A stretch of 64,000 nucleotides of DNA from Pseudomonas reinekei (GTDB lineage Bacteria; Pseudomonadota; Gammaproteobacteria; Pseudomonadales; Pseudomonadaceae): NCBI RefSeq assembly GCF_001945365.1, contig NZ_MSTQ01000009.1, forward strand, positions 124,001-188,000, in the 5' to 3' direction. Positions 45,520-54,876 of this stretch are shown here, piece by piece (within the stretch, counting starts at the first letter, position 1; every line of letters begins with the position of its first letter). The notes below the pieces were generated by a model, which saw only the letters and a program-made list of their open reading frames with translations, ran no database searches and was not told where the DNA came from. The position numbers were made by a program, and so were the translations under genes.

Positions 45520-46755
45520 TCATTGAAGCAACCCGGTATCAAGGACTTTGGATGAGTCGCCAATTACACGCTCACTGAGCTGCACAAGCTCATTGGTATC
45601 GATGCTCTCCAACCGCATCGCTCCGCGCACCACATCATCCAGCGACCGCTTGTTGCGCGTCTTCAGGCGGATCTCGCGATCCAGCTCCTGCAACAACACC
45701 ACCGCCCTGGCCACCTGCGCCGGATTAACCTGCTCCCCGCGCAGCGTCGTGACCTTCTGCCCGGACTTGACCAGTTTTCCATGCAGGCTCTCGAACCGCT
45801 CATCGCTCATGCCACCGGCGCGGCGCACCAGCTCAATGGCGTAGTACTCGGCAAACCCTTCGCTGATCCAGTCACTGTGCTGCGAATCATTGATTCGCCC
45901 GAACACCTGAACCAGTTCACGCACCAGTGCGCTGCTGCCGCTTTCGCTGACCAATGGCAGGCGGCTGTTGAGGTAGATCGACTCACGCGCCGACTGGCTG
46001 CCGCGCCACATCGGATCGTTGGCACCGACAATCAACAACTTGGTGGGATGACGAGGGAACACCGCTTGTACTTGCGGCCAGACGAACGTCAGCAACGTCA
46101 GCACATCCATGCGCCGCATGCCCTGGCCTTGCGGCGAAGTCACGGTGACTTCGGTTTCACCGAGCCGGGTGCGGCGGCTGCCAAGGTTGCCGGCGAGCAT
46201 CCAGCCCGTGGGCCGGTCGAACAGGCGGGAGACATTGTCGACGCGGAACGTGTTCTTGCCGATGCGCGGCCAGGCCGTCTCGATGCTTTTCCAGCCGCTG
46301 GGCAACTCGAACTCAAGGCGGGAAACCAGTTCGATACCGTCCTGCTGATCAAGCCTGGCGGGCGGCACCAGATCGTCACCGCGCATCAACGCCCAACCCG
46401 GCGTCATGCGTGTGTCAAAACTGCCGTTTTTTCGGCCCTGGCTGATACGTACCCGGTAGGTCAGGCTGGCCTTGTCCGGCGCCGGGCGCCAAATGCCGCG
46501 GACCTGCTTGCCCGGTGTGAGCTGCCATTGGCCGTCGGCCTTGAAATCGCTGTAACGGTTGCCGTCGCCGAGGGAAAAATCCAGACTGCGGACCGCCGAG
46601 CCCTGGGCCAGGGTCAGGCGGACTTCCGCCTGATCACTTTGCGGCAACAGGCGCACGTGGTAATCCAGATCGACCTTTTTCGCCGCCCACACCGGTGAGC
46701 TCAAGATCCACATGCCAACGATCAGCGCCCGCCGCCATCCCACAGCCATACTCAC
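45520..46755 (-). CDS. Secreted M61/M1-like protein with degenerate zinc site
   Basis: 411-residue exported protein (signal peptide to about ...SSPVWAA). A beta-rich N-terminal half is followed by a helical half like the gluzincin aminopeptidases of the M1/M61 type: ALVRELVQVFGRI then WISEGFAEYYAIELVRR. In active members the first motif is HExxH and the second ends in the third ligand Glu. Here the histidines are replaced (RELVQ), so zinc binding and catalysis are unlikely, while SEGFAEYYA is intact. A pseudo-peptidase role, perhaps binding peptides or polysaccharide, is inferred. Confidence 0.75.
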   Translation of the reverse strand: MSMAVGWRRALIVGMWILSSPVWAAKKVDLDYHVRLLPQSDQAEVRLTLAQGSAVRSLDFSLGDGNRYSDFKADGQWQLTPGKQVRGIWRPAPDKASLTYRVRISQGRKNGSFDTRMTPGWALMRGDDLVPPARLDQQDGIELVSRLEFELPSGWKSIETAWPRIGKNTFRVDNVSRLFDRPTGWMLAGNLGSRRTRLGETEVTVTSPQGQGMRRMDVLTLLTFVWPQVQAVFPRHPTKLLIVGANDPMWRGSQSARESIYLNSRLPLVSESGSSALVRELVQVFGRINDSQHSDWISEGFAEYYAIELVRRAGGMSDERFESLHGKLVKSGQKVTTLRGEQVNPAQVARAVVLLQELDREIRLKTRNKRSLDDVVRGAMRLESIDTNELVQLSERVIGDSSKVLDTGLLQ

Positions 46756-46786
46756 TCCTTGATAAAACCGTCGACTCGCGGGGCGC

Positions 46787-47236
46787 TCAACCCGCGCGGA
46801 AAATCAGGTGATCTTCCCAATCATCTTCCGGCACGCTGCCTTCGGCGAGCATGCGCCCGGACTGGGAGATACGCTCGTGGTGCACGGCGTCGCGATCACC
46901 ACAGACCAGGTGATGCCAGAGTGGCAGATCCTTGCCTTCACTGACCAGACGATAACCGCAGGTAGGTGGCAGCCACTTGAACGCGTCAGCCTTGCCCGGC
47001 GTGAGCTGGATGCAATCGGGTACCGAGGCGCGACGGTTCGGGTAATCGGTGCACTGACAGGTTTTCAAATCCAGCAGTTTGCAGGCGATACGCGTGTAAT
47101 AGACGCTGTTGTCGTCTTCATCTTCAAGCTTTTGCAGGCAGCACAGGCCACAACCGTCGCACAGCGATTCCCATTCCTCTTGATCGAGTTGATCGAGGGT
47201 CTTGCGTATCCAGAACGGTTCTACTTTGGCGGCCAT
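46787..47236 (-). CDS. YcgN-family cysteine cluster protein
   Basis: 149-residue protein of the YcgN/UPF0153-like group, with two cysteine clusters (CDGCGLCC near the N-terminus and [17 protein letters not shown] with a later DCIQL) of the zinc/iron-binding CxxCxxCC type. Function is unestablished. The ATG at 47236 (MAAKVEPFW) matches the family; the upstream extension is dropped. It is preceded by a divergent nitroreductase gene and followed by the M61-like gene on the same strand. Confidence 0.9.
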   Translation of the reverse strand: MAAKVEPFWIRKTLDQLDQEEWESLCDGCGLCCLQKLEDEDDNSVYYTRIACKLLDLKTCQCTDYPNRRASVPDCIQLTPGKADAFKWLPPTCGYRLVSEGKDLPLWHHLVCGDRDAVHHERISQSGRMLAEGSVPEDDWEDHLIFRAG

Positions 47237-47401
47237 GGTTCGAGCGTCAACATCAGGTGGTGAGAAGGCCGCCAGTCTAGTGCCCGCAGCCGCGCGGGCC
47301 AAGCATTGGCGACTGTCGGTAGAACGCGCTTGTCAGCTATTGCGCCGCCAAGTAGGGTTTTGCGTCGCCAATCACTTTCAGACGTAGCAAGGAGCCTCTT
47401 G

Positions 47402-47995
47402 ATGAGTGCAAACCCACGCGTTGCCGAATACGCCATTCACCCTCAGTTCACCGATCGCTGGTCGCCCCGTGCCTTTACCGGCGAAACCATCCCGGAAGAA
47501 ACCCTGCTGAGCTTCTTCGAAGCCGCTCGTTGGGCGCCGTCGGCGTACAACTCGCAGCCTTGGCGCTTTCTTTACGCGCGTCGCGACACGCCAAACTGGG
47601 AGCGCTACCTGGGCCTGCTGAACGAATTCAACCGCAGTTGGGCGCAACACGCCTCGGCATTGGTGATCGTGATTTCAAAAACCACCTTCACGGCGCCTGG
47701 CGCCACCGAAGAAACCCCGGCGCTGTGGCACACCTTCGACACCGGTTCGGCCTGGGGCCACCTGGCGCTGCAAGCGAGCCTGAGCGGCTGGCACACCCAC
47801 GGCATGGCGGGTTTCGATCAGGAACTGACCCGCAAGGAGCTGAACATTCCAGAAGGCTACGCCCTGCACGCGGCTGTCGCGGTAGGCAAGCTGGGTGACA
47901 AGGCTACGCTGGCGGAGTACCTGCAGGCCCGCGAAGAGCCGAGCCCGCGTCGTCCGCTGAGCGAGTTGGCGGCGGAAGGTGATTTTACCCTCTGA
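47402..47995 (+). CDS. Nitroreductase family protein
   Basis: 197-residue FMN-dependent nitroreductase-fold protein. N-terminal RWSPRAFTGETIPEETLLSFFEAARWAPSAYNSQPWRF carries the FMN-binding Arg and Ser-Asn of the family. HTFDTGSAWGHLALQASLSGWHTHGMAGF gives the dimer-side motif, and ALHAAVAVGKLG follows. Physiological substrate unknown. Start at 47402, preceded by AAGGAG. Confidence 0.92.
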   Translation: MSANPRVAEYAIHPQFTDRWSPRAFTGETIPEETLLSFFEAARWAPSAYNSQPWRFLYARRDTPNWERYLGLLNEFNRSWAQHASALVIVISKTTFTAPGATEETPALWHTFDTGSAWGHLALQASLSGWHTHGMAGFDQELTRKELNIPEGYALHAAVAVGKLGDKATLAEYLQAREEPSPRRPLSELAAEGDFTL

Positions 47996-48012
47996 CCCTC
48001 ACGGCAGAACCC

Positions 48013-48106
48013 GATGTGGGGGCGAGCCTGCTCGCGATTGGCGCCAAGTCGGCCAACACAAATGTCCGCTGACACACCGCTATCGCGAGCAGGCTCGTTC
48101 CCACAG
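48013..48106. repeat. Inverted REP pair (REPIN-like)
   Basis: GATGTGGGGGCGAGCCTGCT at the left faces AGCAGGCTCGTTCCCACAG at the right, about 43 bp apart, between the convergent nitroreductase and hydroxyacid dehydrogenase genes. Confidence 0.85.
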
Positions 48107-48120
48107 GTTTTCAGGTATTT

Positions 48121-49053
48121 TCAATACCCGCGATTGAAGTCCACTTCCCCGCGCAATGCCTCACCCGCCTGATACGCCCGCAGGTTCTCGACAAACAGTT
48201 TGACCATCAACGACGGCGATGTCGGTGCCGAGCTGTGGCCCGTCAACAACAAGCCCCAGGCAGTCCAGAACGGATGGCGCTGCGGCAGAGGCTCCTGACG
48301 GCAGACGTCAATCACCGCCCCCGCAAGATGGCCTTCCTTCAACGCTTCCACCAAATCTGCATCGACCACCGCCACGCCACGCCCGACGTTGATGAACAAA
48401 CCGGTCGGCTTGAATTGCTTGAACAGAGCGGCATCGTAGATATCGTGGGTGTTCGGGGTATTGGGCAGCAGATTGATCACGTAATCCACCTCGCCGACCA
48501 GGCGTGGCAAATCCGCCATTGCGCCGACTTCGATAAAAGGCGCCTGTTCCCTGGCACTGCTGGCGATGCCGTACAGTTCAACGCCAAACGGCACGAGGAA
48601 CTGCGCAACGGTCTGGCCGATATCCCCCGTGCCGACAATCAACACCTTGCGCCCCGCCAGACTCTGGCAATGGCGACTGTCCCACTTGCGTTCGACCTGG
48701 CTGACCAACCGCGCCAGCACTTCGCGCTCATGCCCCAGCATGTACGTGAGCACATACTCGGCCATGACCTGGCCAAAAATCCCCACGGCGCGGGTCAGGC
48801 GAAAGTGCCGTGGCAGGCCGTCGACCAGCAGCGGCGTAATGCCTGCCCATGTCGATTGCAACCATTGCGGCTGGTGCCCCTGTCGCAGCAACGTCGCCAG
48901 CAAATCGGGCTGGCCGAGCCAGATCGGGCAATCGGCTGCCTGGCGGGCCAGTTCGGCGGAGTCGCCACTGGTCAGTACTTCCAGATCAGGGGCAGCCTCC
49001 CGTAACAATTGGGCGTACACCGGGTGGTCGTGTTCAGCAATCAGAACGCGCAT
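48121..49053 (-). CDS. D-2-hydroxyacid dehydrogenase (NAD-binding)
   Basis: 310-residue D-isomer-specific 2-hydroxyacid dehydrogenase. It has the Rossmann motif VLIVGTGDIGQTVAQFL (about 135-151), the substrate Arg in NVGRGVAVVD, and a C-terminal active-site histidine in LLTGHSSAPTSP. The family reduces 2-keto acids to D-hydroxyacids (glyoxylate/hydroxypyruvate reductase-like). The substrate here is uncertain. Convergent with the nitroreductase gene. Confidence 0.9.
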   Translation of the reverse strand: MRVLIAEHDHPVYAQLLREAAPDLEVLTSGDSAELARQAADCPIWLGQPDLLATLLRQGHQPQWLQSTWAGITPLLVDGLPRHFRLTRAVGIFGQVMAEYVLTYMLGHEREVLARLVSQVERKWDSRHCQSLAGRKVLIVGTGDIGQTVAQFLVPFGVELYGIASSAREQAPFIEVGAMADLPRLVGEVDYVINLLPNTPNTHDIYDAALFKQFKPTGLFINVGRGVAVVDADLVEALKEGHLAGAVIDVCRQEPLPQRHPFWTAWGLLLTGHSSAPTSPSLMVKLFVENLRAYQAGEALRGEVDFNRGY

Positions 49054-49173
49054 GCATCAAACCTTTCGAAAACAGTGCAGACGGTCGCCGACAGAGCTTC
49101 GCTCCGTCCACGCGACCATCGCCAAAATCATTCCAGTATTTCATCAAGACTCTGAACAGAGCCTGTCTGCCGA

Positions 49174-49467
49174 TTACATAGGGTCGTTGCGTCGCAATAA
49201 CTCTTCCGGCAAGTGTTCGATGTACTCATCCTCGGCGGGCGGCATTTGCAGGTGATAACCCTGCGTGTCGAGGTTTTCCAGCACCACCGTGATGTCCTCG
49301 CGCGACAGCTTGCGCTCCGGGCTCAACACCAGGTCAAAGGCGTGGATGGCTTTGCCGAAGGCCGCCATCAGCGTTTCAGGTACGCGCTCCAGGGCATCGC
49401 TCTTGAGCACATAGAGGTACATTTCATTGCGTTTGGTGCTGCGGTAGATGGAACAAATACGTTTCAA
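49174..49467 (-). CDS. ycgL: YcgL domain-containing protein
   Basis: 97-residue YcgL/UPF0745 protein ([22 protein letters not shown]). The start is a TTG at 49467 whose last two bases overlap the TGA of rnd (TTGA), so its translation is probably coupled to rnd. No function is established for the family; the fixed rnd-ycgL pairing in pseudomonads suggests a link with RNA turnover. Confidence 0.9.
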   Translation of the reverse strand: MKRICSIYRSTKRNEMYLYVLKSDALERVPETLMAAFGKAIHAFDLVLSPERKLSREDITVVLENLDTQGYHLQMPPAEDEYIEHLPEELLRRNDPM

Positions 49468-50597
49468 GGCTGTTCTCCGGCGGTGGCCAGGCTGTCGAGC
49501 AGCGCCTGGCCCATCAATTCGCGGCGCCAGCCACGCAGCGAATCAGGCAATTGGTAAGGACCATTGGGGAAGCCGCTTTTGAGCAGCGCTTCCAGGGTTT
49601 TCTTGCGCAGCATCAGTTCCGGCGCCATGTTCAGACGCTCCGCCTCTGCCTGGCCGATGGCTTTCATTTGTTTGAGCAGTGCAGCGGCGTCCACTGGCAA
49701 AGGCTCCGGCACGGCTGGCGGCCATTGATCTGGCGACACACTGCCAGAGCGCTTGATCAGATCAAGCAGAAACTCGCCGTCCTGACGCACGGTACGCGGA
49801 TGCATGTCTTCGATTTTCGCCAGTGCGCCAAGGTTGTCCGGTTGCGTGCGCGCCAGTGGCCACAACGAATGCTCGCGGACGATGCGATTACGCGGCAAAT
49901 CACGGGCACGGGCTTCTTTTTCACGCCAGGCGCAGAGTTCACGCAGGACCGCGAGCTGCGCGCGGGAGAGCTTCCAGGCCAGTTTGGCGTCGCGATAGAC
50001 CTCATACGGGTCGATCTCGCGGCGCAGGTTGGCCACCAGTTCGGCGCCGTCTTCCAGGACCCAGGCGAATTTATCGTCGGATAGCTTCGGGCGAAGTTTT
50101 ACGAAAACCTCCGCCAGATGCACCGCATCTTCGGCGGCGTAGCTGATCTGGGTGTCGGAAAGCGGGCGTTGCAGCCAGTCGGAACGGGTCTCTCCCTTGG
50201 GCAGATCAATGCCGAGCACTTCCTGCACCAGTCGCGAATACCCCATCGAGAAGCCAAGGTTCAGGTAAGCGGCGGCCAGTTGCGTATCGAACAGCGGCGC
50301 CGGCAGGCTGCCGGTCAGGCGCAGCAAGACTTCGAGGTCTTCGCTGCAGGCATGCAGGACTTTGACCACGGCTGTGTTTTCCAGCAACGCGGCCAGCGGC
50401 TGCCAGTTGTCGATGGTCAGTGGATCAATCAGGTAAGCGCGTTCGCCATCGCCGATCTGCAGCAGACCTGCGATCGGATAAAAGGTGTCGACCCGCATGA
50501 ATTCGGTGTCGAGGGCAACGAATGGCAACTTTTGCCACTCGGCGCAAAATTGACCGAGGCTATCGTTGTCGCGAATCCAGTGAATATCGATGGCCAC
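49464..50597 (-). CDS. rnd: Ribonuclease D
   Basis: 377-residue 3'-5' exoribonuclease of the DEDD family that trims tRNA precursors. The exonuclease motifs are [13 protein letters not shown] (D, E), the [12 protein letters not shown] region (D) and [13 protein letters not shown] (Y, D). A C-terminal HRDC domain follows (about 210-300: [21 protein letters not shown]). The start is GTG at 50597, preceded by GGGAGAG. Its TGA overlaps the ycgL TTG start. Confidence 0.96.
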   Translation of the reverse strand: MAIDIHWIRDNDSLGQFCAEWQKLPFVALDTEFMRVDTFYPIAGLLQIGDGERAYLIDPLTIDNWQPLAALLENTAVVKVLHACSEDLEVLLRLTGSLPAPLFDTQLAAAYLNLGFSMGYSRLVQEVLGIDLPKGETRSDWLQRPLSDTQISYAAEDAVHLAEVFVKLRPKLSDDKFAWVLEDGAELVANLRREIDPYEVYRDAKLAWKLSRAQLAVLRELCAWREKEARARDLPRNRIVREHSLWPLARTQPDNLGALAKIEDMHPRTVRQDGEFLLDLIKRSGSVSPDQWPPAVPEPLPVDAAALLKQMKAIGQAEAERLNMAPELMLRKKTLEALLKSGFPNGPYQLPDSLRGWRRELMGQALLDSLATAGEQP

Positions 50598-50773
50598 ACG
50601 GCTCTCCCTTGAAGAATGGCCCGCAGTATATATCGCGCCCGGCGATTTCCGCGCATCCACTGAACAAGAGCTTTAGCGAAATCACCTGACATTCGCAAAG
50701 AATAGCCCGCAAGTCCTCATTCAACCGGCGCTGCAGGGCATGCAAGCAAACACGGCTAAAGGAGATGCAGCCC

Positions 50774-52423
50774 TCATTTGTCGGCCAACACGCCATCGAT
50801 CACCGCTGAGCGGCATCCGGCAAACATATCCAGATCCTGGTTGTAGACCTTGCTGTTGACCTCCAGCAACCCCAGCATCGAGTGGAACAGGTTGTCCTGG
50901 CTCAGGGGTTTTTCACGGCTCAGTTGCAGGCAATGGGTGTCTACGGAGAACGATTTTTGATAACTGTCGGAGAACCAGGCCAGCATCGCCACGTGCTTCT
51001 GTTGTTCCGGCGCCAGCATGTACGGTGTGCCGTGGAGGAACAGGTTGTACTCGCCCAGGGATTCGCCATGGTCCGACAGGTAAAGCATCGCGGTATCGAC
51101 CTTGTCCTGATTGCTGCGCAGTAAATCAATCAGGGTCGACAACACATGGTCGGTGTAAACCAGGGTGTTGTCGTAGCCGTTGACGATACTTTCGCGGCTG
51201 CAATTGTTCAGCGCATTACTTTCACACACCGGAGTGAAGCGTTCGTATTCTTTCGGGTAGCGCTTGAAGTACTCCGGACCGTGACTGCCCATTTGATGCA
51301 ACACCAACACCGTGTCTTTACTCAGGTTATCGATGAAGTGCTGCAGACCTTGCAGCAGAATCTCGTCGCGGCATTCACTGTTGGCGCACAACACCGGGTC
51401 TTTCAGTTTGCTGACATCATCGAGCGTGACCCGATCACACGTGCCTTTGCAGCCGGACTGGTTGTCGCGCCAGATCACGTCGAGACCGGCACGCTTGAGC
51501 ACGTCCAGCAGGCCCTCTTCGTTCTTCGCCTTGCTGGCACTGTAATCCTTGCGGCCCATGTTGGAGAACATGCACGGCACCGACACAGCGGTTTCAGTGC
51601 CACATGAATGCACATCGGTAAACGCGATCAGGCCGGCTTCTTTATCCAGCATTGGGGTCGTGTTGCGGTCATAACCGAGAATGCCGAAGTTCTCGGCCCG
51701 GGCACTTTCACCCACCACCAATACCGTCAGGGATTTTCGACCATGGGTTTGCCAGGCCGGATTGCGCTGCGCGTCTTCACCTACAGCGATAAAAGGCTGT
51801 CGGGCCGACGCGACCTGTTCGCGCAAATAACCAAACGACGCGCCAATGTAGTTACTTGGCACCACCATCAGGCGCAGCTCATGGTGATTACGGAACAGTG
51901 AAGACAACCCTTGATAGTTAATCAGTGCAACGCCACCGATGACTGCCACCGATGCAACACACACCAACGTTTTACTCAACAACTCACGATGCCAGCGGCG
52001 ATAGTTAACAGGGGTTTTCCACAGTAACCAAGAAGGCAACACGCCGAGCAACACAATATAGATAAATAACTTTAAGGACAGTAAATCACGAACTTCCGTG
52101 GCGTTGGTTTCGGCAAAATTACGCAACATTCCGGCATCGATTAATACACCATACTGGCTCATAAAATACGCCACGCCCGCGCTGACCATGAACAACAGTG
52201 TCAGGACCGGTTTCATGACAGGCCGGAACGCCAGCAGGGTCAGCACGATATTGAAGGCCGCGAAGATCATTGCACCGAATGCCACACGCATGACGATGCC
52301 CGCAGCGTCATGCGCGGTGATTTCAAACAGATGTTTCCATAGAACCAAATTAAAGCCGGTTATTAGAAAAGCGCTGGCAAACAGTGTCACCCACTCGGGG
52401 CGAACGGCTTTAATCTTCAACAT
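50774..52423 (-). CDS. Lipid A phosphoethanolamine transferase (EptA/PmrC-like)
   Basis: 549-residue inner-membrane enzyme. Five N-terminal helices (to about residue 180) precede a periplasmic alkaline-phosphatase-fold domain. The Thr nucleophile is in GTETAVSVPCM, and metal ligands include the Glu in VVGESARAENFG and the Asp-His in YLSDHGESLGE. Multiple cysteines of the disulfide pattern are present. It transfers phosphoethanolamine to lipid A phosphates, a change known to lower polymyxin binding. It is alone, with no pmrAB regulators adjacent. Confidence 0.93.
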   Translation of the reverse strand: MLKIKAVRPEWVTLFASAFLITGFNLVLWKHLFEITAHDAAGIVMRVAFGAMIFAAFNIVLTLLAFRPVMKPVLTLLFMVSAGVAYFMSQYGVLIDAGMLRNFAETNATEVRDLLSLKLFIYIVLLGVLPSWLLWKTPVNYRRWHRELLSKTLVCVASVAVIGGVALINYQGLSSLFRNHHELRLMVVPSNYIGASFGYLREQVASARQPFIAVGEDAQRNPAWQTHGRKSLTVLVVGESARAENFGILGYDRNTTPMLDKEAGLIAFTDVHSCGTETAVSVPCMFSNMGRKDYSASKAKNEEGLLDVLKRAGLDVIWRDNQSGCKGTCDRVTLDDVSKLKDPVLCANSECRDEILLQGLQHFIDNLSKDTVLVLHQMGSHGPEYFKRYPKEYERFTPVCESNALNNCSRESIVNGYDNTLVYTDHVLSTLIDLLRSNQDKVDTAMLYLSDHGESLGEYNLFLHGTPYMLAPEQQKHVAMLAWFSDSYQKSFSVDTHCLQLSREKPLSQDNLFHSMLGLLEVNSKVYNQDLDMFAGCRSAVIDGVLADK

Positions 52424-52707
52424 ATGATCGGCTATTCCTGAAAAGATGTGCCTGCTGTAAATGTGAAAATTTCATTTACCGCGACAACACTAATTCTGGG
52501 TAGCCGACCATCAATTTTTTGTGAAAAAGAAGCCAACGAATAGTTGGCTTGCCTTCCCGGAATCAAACTTTCAACTTATTTGAGAATGGTTCAGCTCTGG
52601 TTCAGTGATTGATCAATGCAACCCAAGAGGTATTCGCCTACACCTGCGTCCTGTTCTGGATGCGCGAGCAGGTGATCAAGGCTTTTGCCGAGCCGGAAAT
52701 CTGAACC

Positions 52708-53073
52708 TCAGACGCCGATGGCAGCCTTGGCGTAAGACTCACGATCGATGTCGAGGATTTCCACGCACAACTGGACTTCAACGCCTGCCGGCCACGCACA
52801 CAACTCCTTCACCACCGCCAGCAGGCTTTCGGACAACTGCTGCTTGATCTGCGGCGAGCGACCGCTCAACAACGCCAGCTTCACATGCACGAAACCCCGC
52901 TCTGTCATCGCCGTCCCGACCTTGAACGTTTCAACTTTCACCGCGCGGCTCTTGATGTCGAACTCGGCACCGAACTGCCCGGAACCCACCAGCGCATTGT
53001 TCAGCCGCATCAACGCCACATCGGCGTTCAGATCCGTCAGGTTTGCGGTGTATTCCAAGTGCAGATGAGGCAT
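52708..53073 (-). CDS. 5-carboxymethyl-2-hydroxymuconate delta-isomerase family protein
   Basis: 121-residue tautomerase-superfamily protein. Pro2 (MPHLHLEYTAN) is the catalytic base of this family. The body matches CHM isomerase (SRAVKVETFKVGTAM, GFVHVKLALLSGRSPQIK). In homoprotocatechuate breakdown it isomerises CHM; no other hpa genes are seen, so its role here is unclear. CAGGAG lies before the start. Confidence 0.9.
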   Translation of the reverse strand: MPHLHLEYTANLTDLNADVALMRLNNALVGSGQFGAEFDIKSRAVKVETFKVGTAMTERGFVHVKLALLSGRSPQIKQQLSESLLAVVKELCAWPAGVEVQLCVEILDIDRESYAKAAIGV

Positions 53074-53130
53074 GGCGTAACTCCTGTAGGTGGGTGGAAA
53101 GTTCTTAGATATAACACAGCGCTGCCCGAG

Positions 53131-54057
53131 TCATTGCGATAACGACATCAGACTGCGCTCCCCCATGAACGCTTCAATTCGAGAGCGCAACCAGCGCTCG
53201 GCAGGATCGCTGTCGGCATGACTGAGCCAAACCATCGACAGCTCGAGGGTCGGGGTATTGAAGGGAAACGGTTCTCTGAACAGCTGACCGGAAGCCGCCA
53301 TGGCTTCGGCGGTGTAGTCAGGCAGACTGGCAATCAGATCTGTCCCGGCAAGCAACGCCGGCAGCGAGCTGTACTGCGGCACCGAAAGCACCACCTGGCG
53401 GGAACGACCGATCTGCGCCAGCCACTCATCAGCGAAACCACTGACGTTGGCGATGTGGGACACCAGCACATGCGGGCGCGAACAATACTCGTCGAGGGTC
53501 AACGGCGTATCGGATGCATCGGCACGCAACACACTGGGGTAGATGTGCCGCAGCAACTTGCGCTTGGCATTGGCCGGCAACCCACGTGTCTGACTGATAC
53601 CCACCGTTATGTCGCCAGACGCCAGCAAATCGGGAATCCGCCAGTAATCGACGTTCTGCACCACGAATACCACTTTCGGCGCTTCCTGGCGCAATGCGCG
53701 CAGCAGCGGTGGCAGCAGCCCGTACTCGACATCGTCCGACATGCCGATACGAAAGGTCATGGCGCTGTTGCTCGGATCGAAATCGTGGGTCAGGCTCAAT
53801 GCCACCGACAACGAGTCCAGTGCCGGCGACAAGTAGCGAAAGATCTCTTCGGCCCGAGCGGTCGGTTCCATGCGATGGCCGACGCGAATGAACAATGGAT
53901 CGTCGAACATCGTACGCAAACGGTTGAGCGCCGAGCTGATGGTCGGCTGACCGAGAAACAGCTTGTTCGCCACCTTCGTGACATTGCGCTCAAGCATCAA
54001 TGCTTCAAACACCACCATCAGGTTGATGTCGGCCTTGCGTAGCTCGTTGCGATTCAT
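53131..54057 (-). CDS. LysR-family transcriptional regulator
   Basis: 308-residue LTTR of the NahR/LeuO-like subgroup (ADINLMVVFEALMLERNVTKVANKLFLGQPTISSALNRLR at about 8-47). The effector domain opens with MTFRIGMSDDVEYGLLPPLL. Its target is not apparent: it is in the same orientation as the CHM isomerase gene, 57 bp away. It may act on that gene or on itself. Confidence 0.9.
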   Translation of the reverse strand: MNRNELRKADINLMVVFEALMLERNVTKVANKLFLGQPTISSALNRLRTMFDDPLFIRVGHRMEPTARAEEIFRYLSPALDSLSVALSLTHDFDPSNSAMTFRIGMSDDVEYGLLPPLLRALRQEAPKVVFVVQNVDYWRIPDLLASGDITVGISQTRGLPANAKRKLLRHIYPSVLRADASDTPLTLDEYCSRPHVLVSHIANVSGFADEWLAQIGRSRQVVLSVPQYSSLPALLAGTDLIASLPDYTAEAMAASGQLFREPFPFNTPTLELSMVWLSHADSDPAERWLRSRIEAFMGERSLMSLSQ

Positions 54058-54203
54058 CCATTGCCCCCGCGCCCAAAAACTGTCGACAGTTTAGGGAGAT
54101 GTCCCAATCGGCGTCTATGCAACACACGCGAATAGCCGCAACACGCTGCAATTAACTGCCCGACTGGAACAAAGCGGTTGAATGACCGGCTTCGCCGACT
54201 GGC

Positions 54204-54395
54204 TTAGATCTCCTTGACCGGCGTCACGTCGCATGTGCCCTTGATCAAACTGATCGCATGCACGCAATCGGACTTGTTGACATAGGCCTCTCCGCTGGCA
54301 ATCGTTTCATGATTCCCCGCCCGCAAACGCCACCTCCACTGGCCTTTCCCAGTCAGGATCGAGCCGCGGGTTTGCCTGTAAATCTCAAAATACAT
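54204..54395 (-). CDS. DUF1508 (YegP-like) small protein
   Basis: 63-residue protein with one DUF1508 unit (YFEIYRQ ... GQWRWRLRAGNHETIASGEAYVNKSDC ... AISLIKG), about half of the two-repeat YegP. A small cytosolic beta-alpha domain of unknown function. AAGGAG lies 7 nt before the ATG. Confidence 0.85.
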   Translation of the reverse strand: MYFEIYRQTRGSILTGKGQWRWRLRAGNHETIASGEAYVNKSDCVHAISLIKGTCDVTPVKEI

Positions 54396-54703
54396 TGTTC
54401 GCTCCTTGCGATGACTGGTTACAACAGGTCGCTGACCTGTGAATGCCAGAGTAGATGAGGTTTTTGGACAGTGAGGCGTCGGGGTGTCAGAAAATATTTC
54501 GGGAGAAATCCTTGAACCGCGGGGGCGAGCAATGGATTAAGGGGGCGGTAAATTCAGCGACAAGAGTCGGTAATTTTTCATGAAAATCGGCATATTTTTC
54601 TTACATCGGAATGACGCCTGGTCCGACATCCGTTACTCGAGAGAAAACCCGTATAAACAAAAAAGCCCCGTAACTTTTCAGCTACGGGGCTTTTTCTATG
54701 TAA
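54396..54703. other. Intergenic interval upstream of the DUF1508 gene
   Basis: 308 bp. It includes the promoter side of the DUF1508 gene and, at the right end, the tRNA-Ser terminator. Base composition is more AT-rich near 54530-54660 than in the neighbouring genes. No ORF or further RNA is recognised. Confidence 0.5.
54663..54697 (-). terminator. Rho-independent terminator of tRNA-Ser
   Basis: AAAGCCCCGTA and TACGGGGCTTT form a 10-11 bp stem around ACTTTTCAGC, with a T-run on the tRNA strand. Located 7 nt past the tRNA 3' end. Confidence 0.9.
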
Positions 54704-54793
54704 TGGCGGAGAGATAGGGATTCGAACCCTAGGTACCGGTGAAGGTACAACGGATTTCGAATCCGTCCCATTCGGCCACTCTGGCATCTCTCC
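54704..54793 (-). tRNA. tRNA-Ser (anticodon CGA)
   Basis: 90-nt class II tRNA ending in encoded CCA. Acceptor GGAGAGA pairs with TCTCTCC. The anticodon stem ACGGA/TCCGT encloses TTCGAAA, giving anticodon CGA for UCG codons. A long variable arm (TACCTTCACCGGTA) is typical of tRNA-Ser. GGTTCGAATCC forms the T-arm. No integrase or attachment-site duplication is seen beside it. Confidence 0.96.
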
Positions 54794-54876
54794 AACGGCG
54801 CGCATCATAACAACACTTTTGCCGGAAGCGAACCCCCTGAGCGAAATATTTCTGTGCTATCAGATGCTTGCGTCGG

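Noticed and set aside
52531..52551. Hairpin AAGCCAACGAATAGTTGGCTT as a riboswitch or sRNA
   Set aside because: Short simple stem of 8 bp downstream of the CHM isomerase gene with no T-run; no extended structure is visible.
54704..54793. tRNA-Ser as an integration site for a genomic island
   Set aside because: No integrase gene, direct repeat or atypical gene block is seen on either side; purC and conserved genes follow directly.
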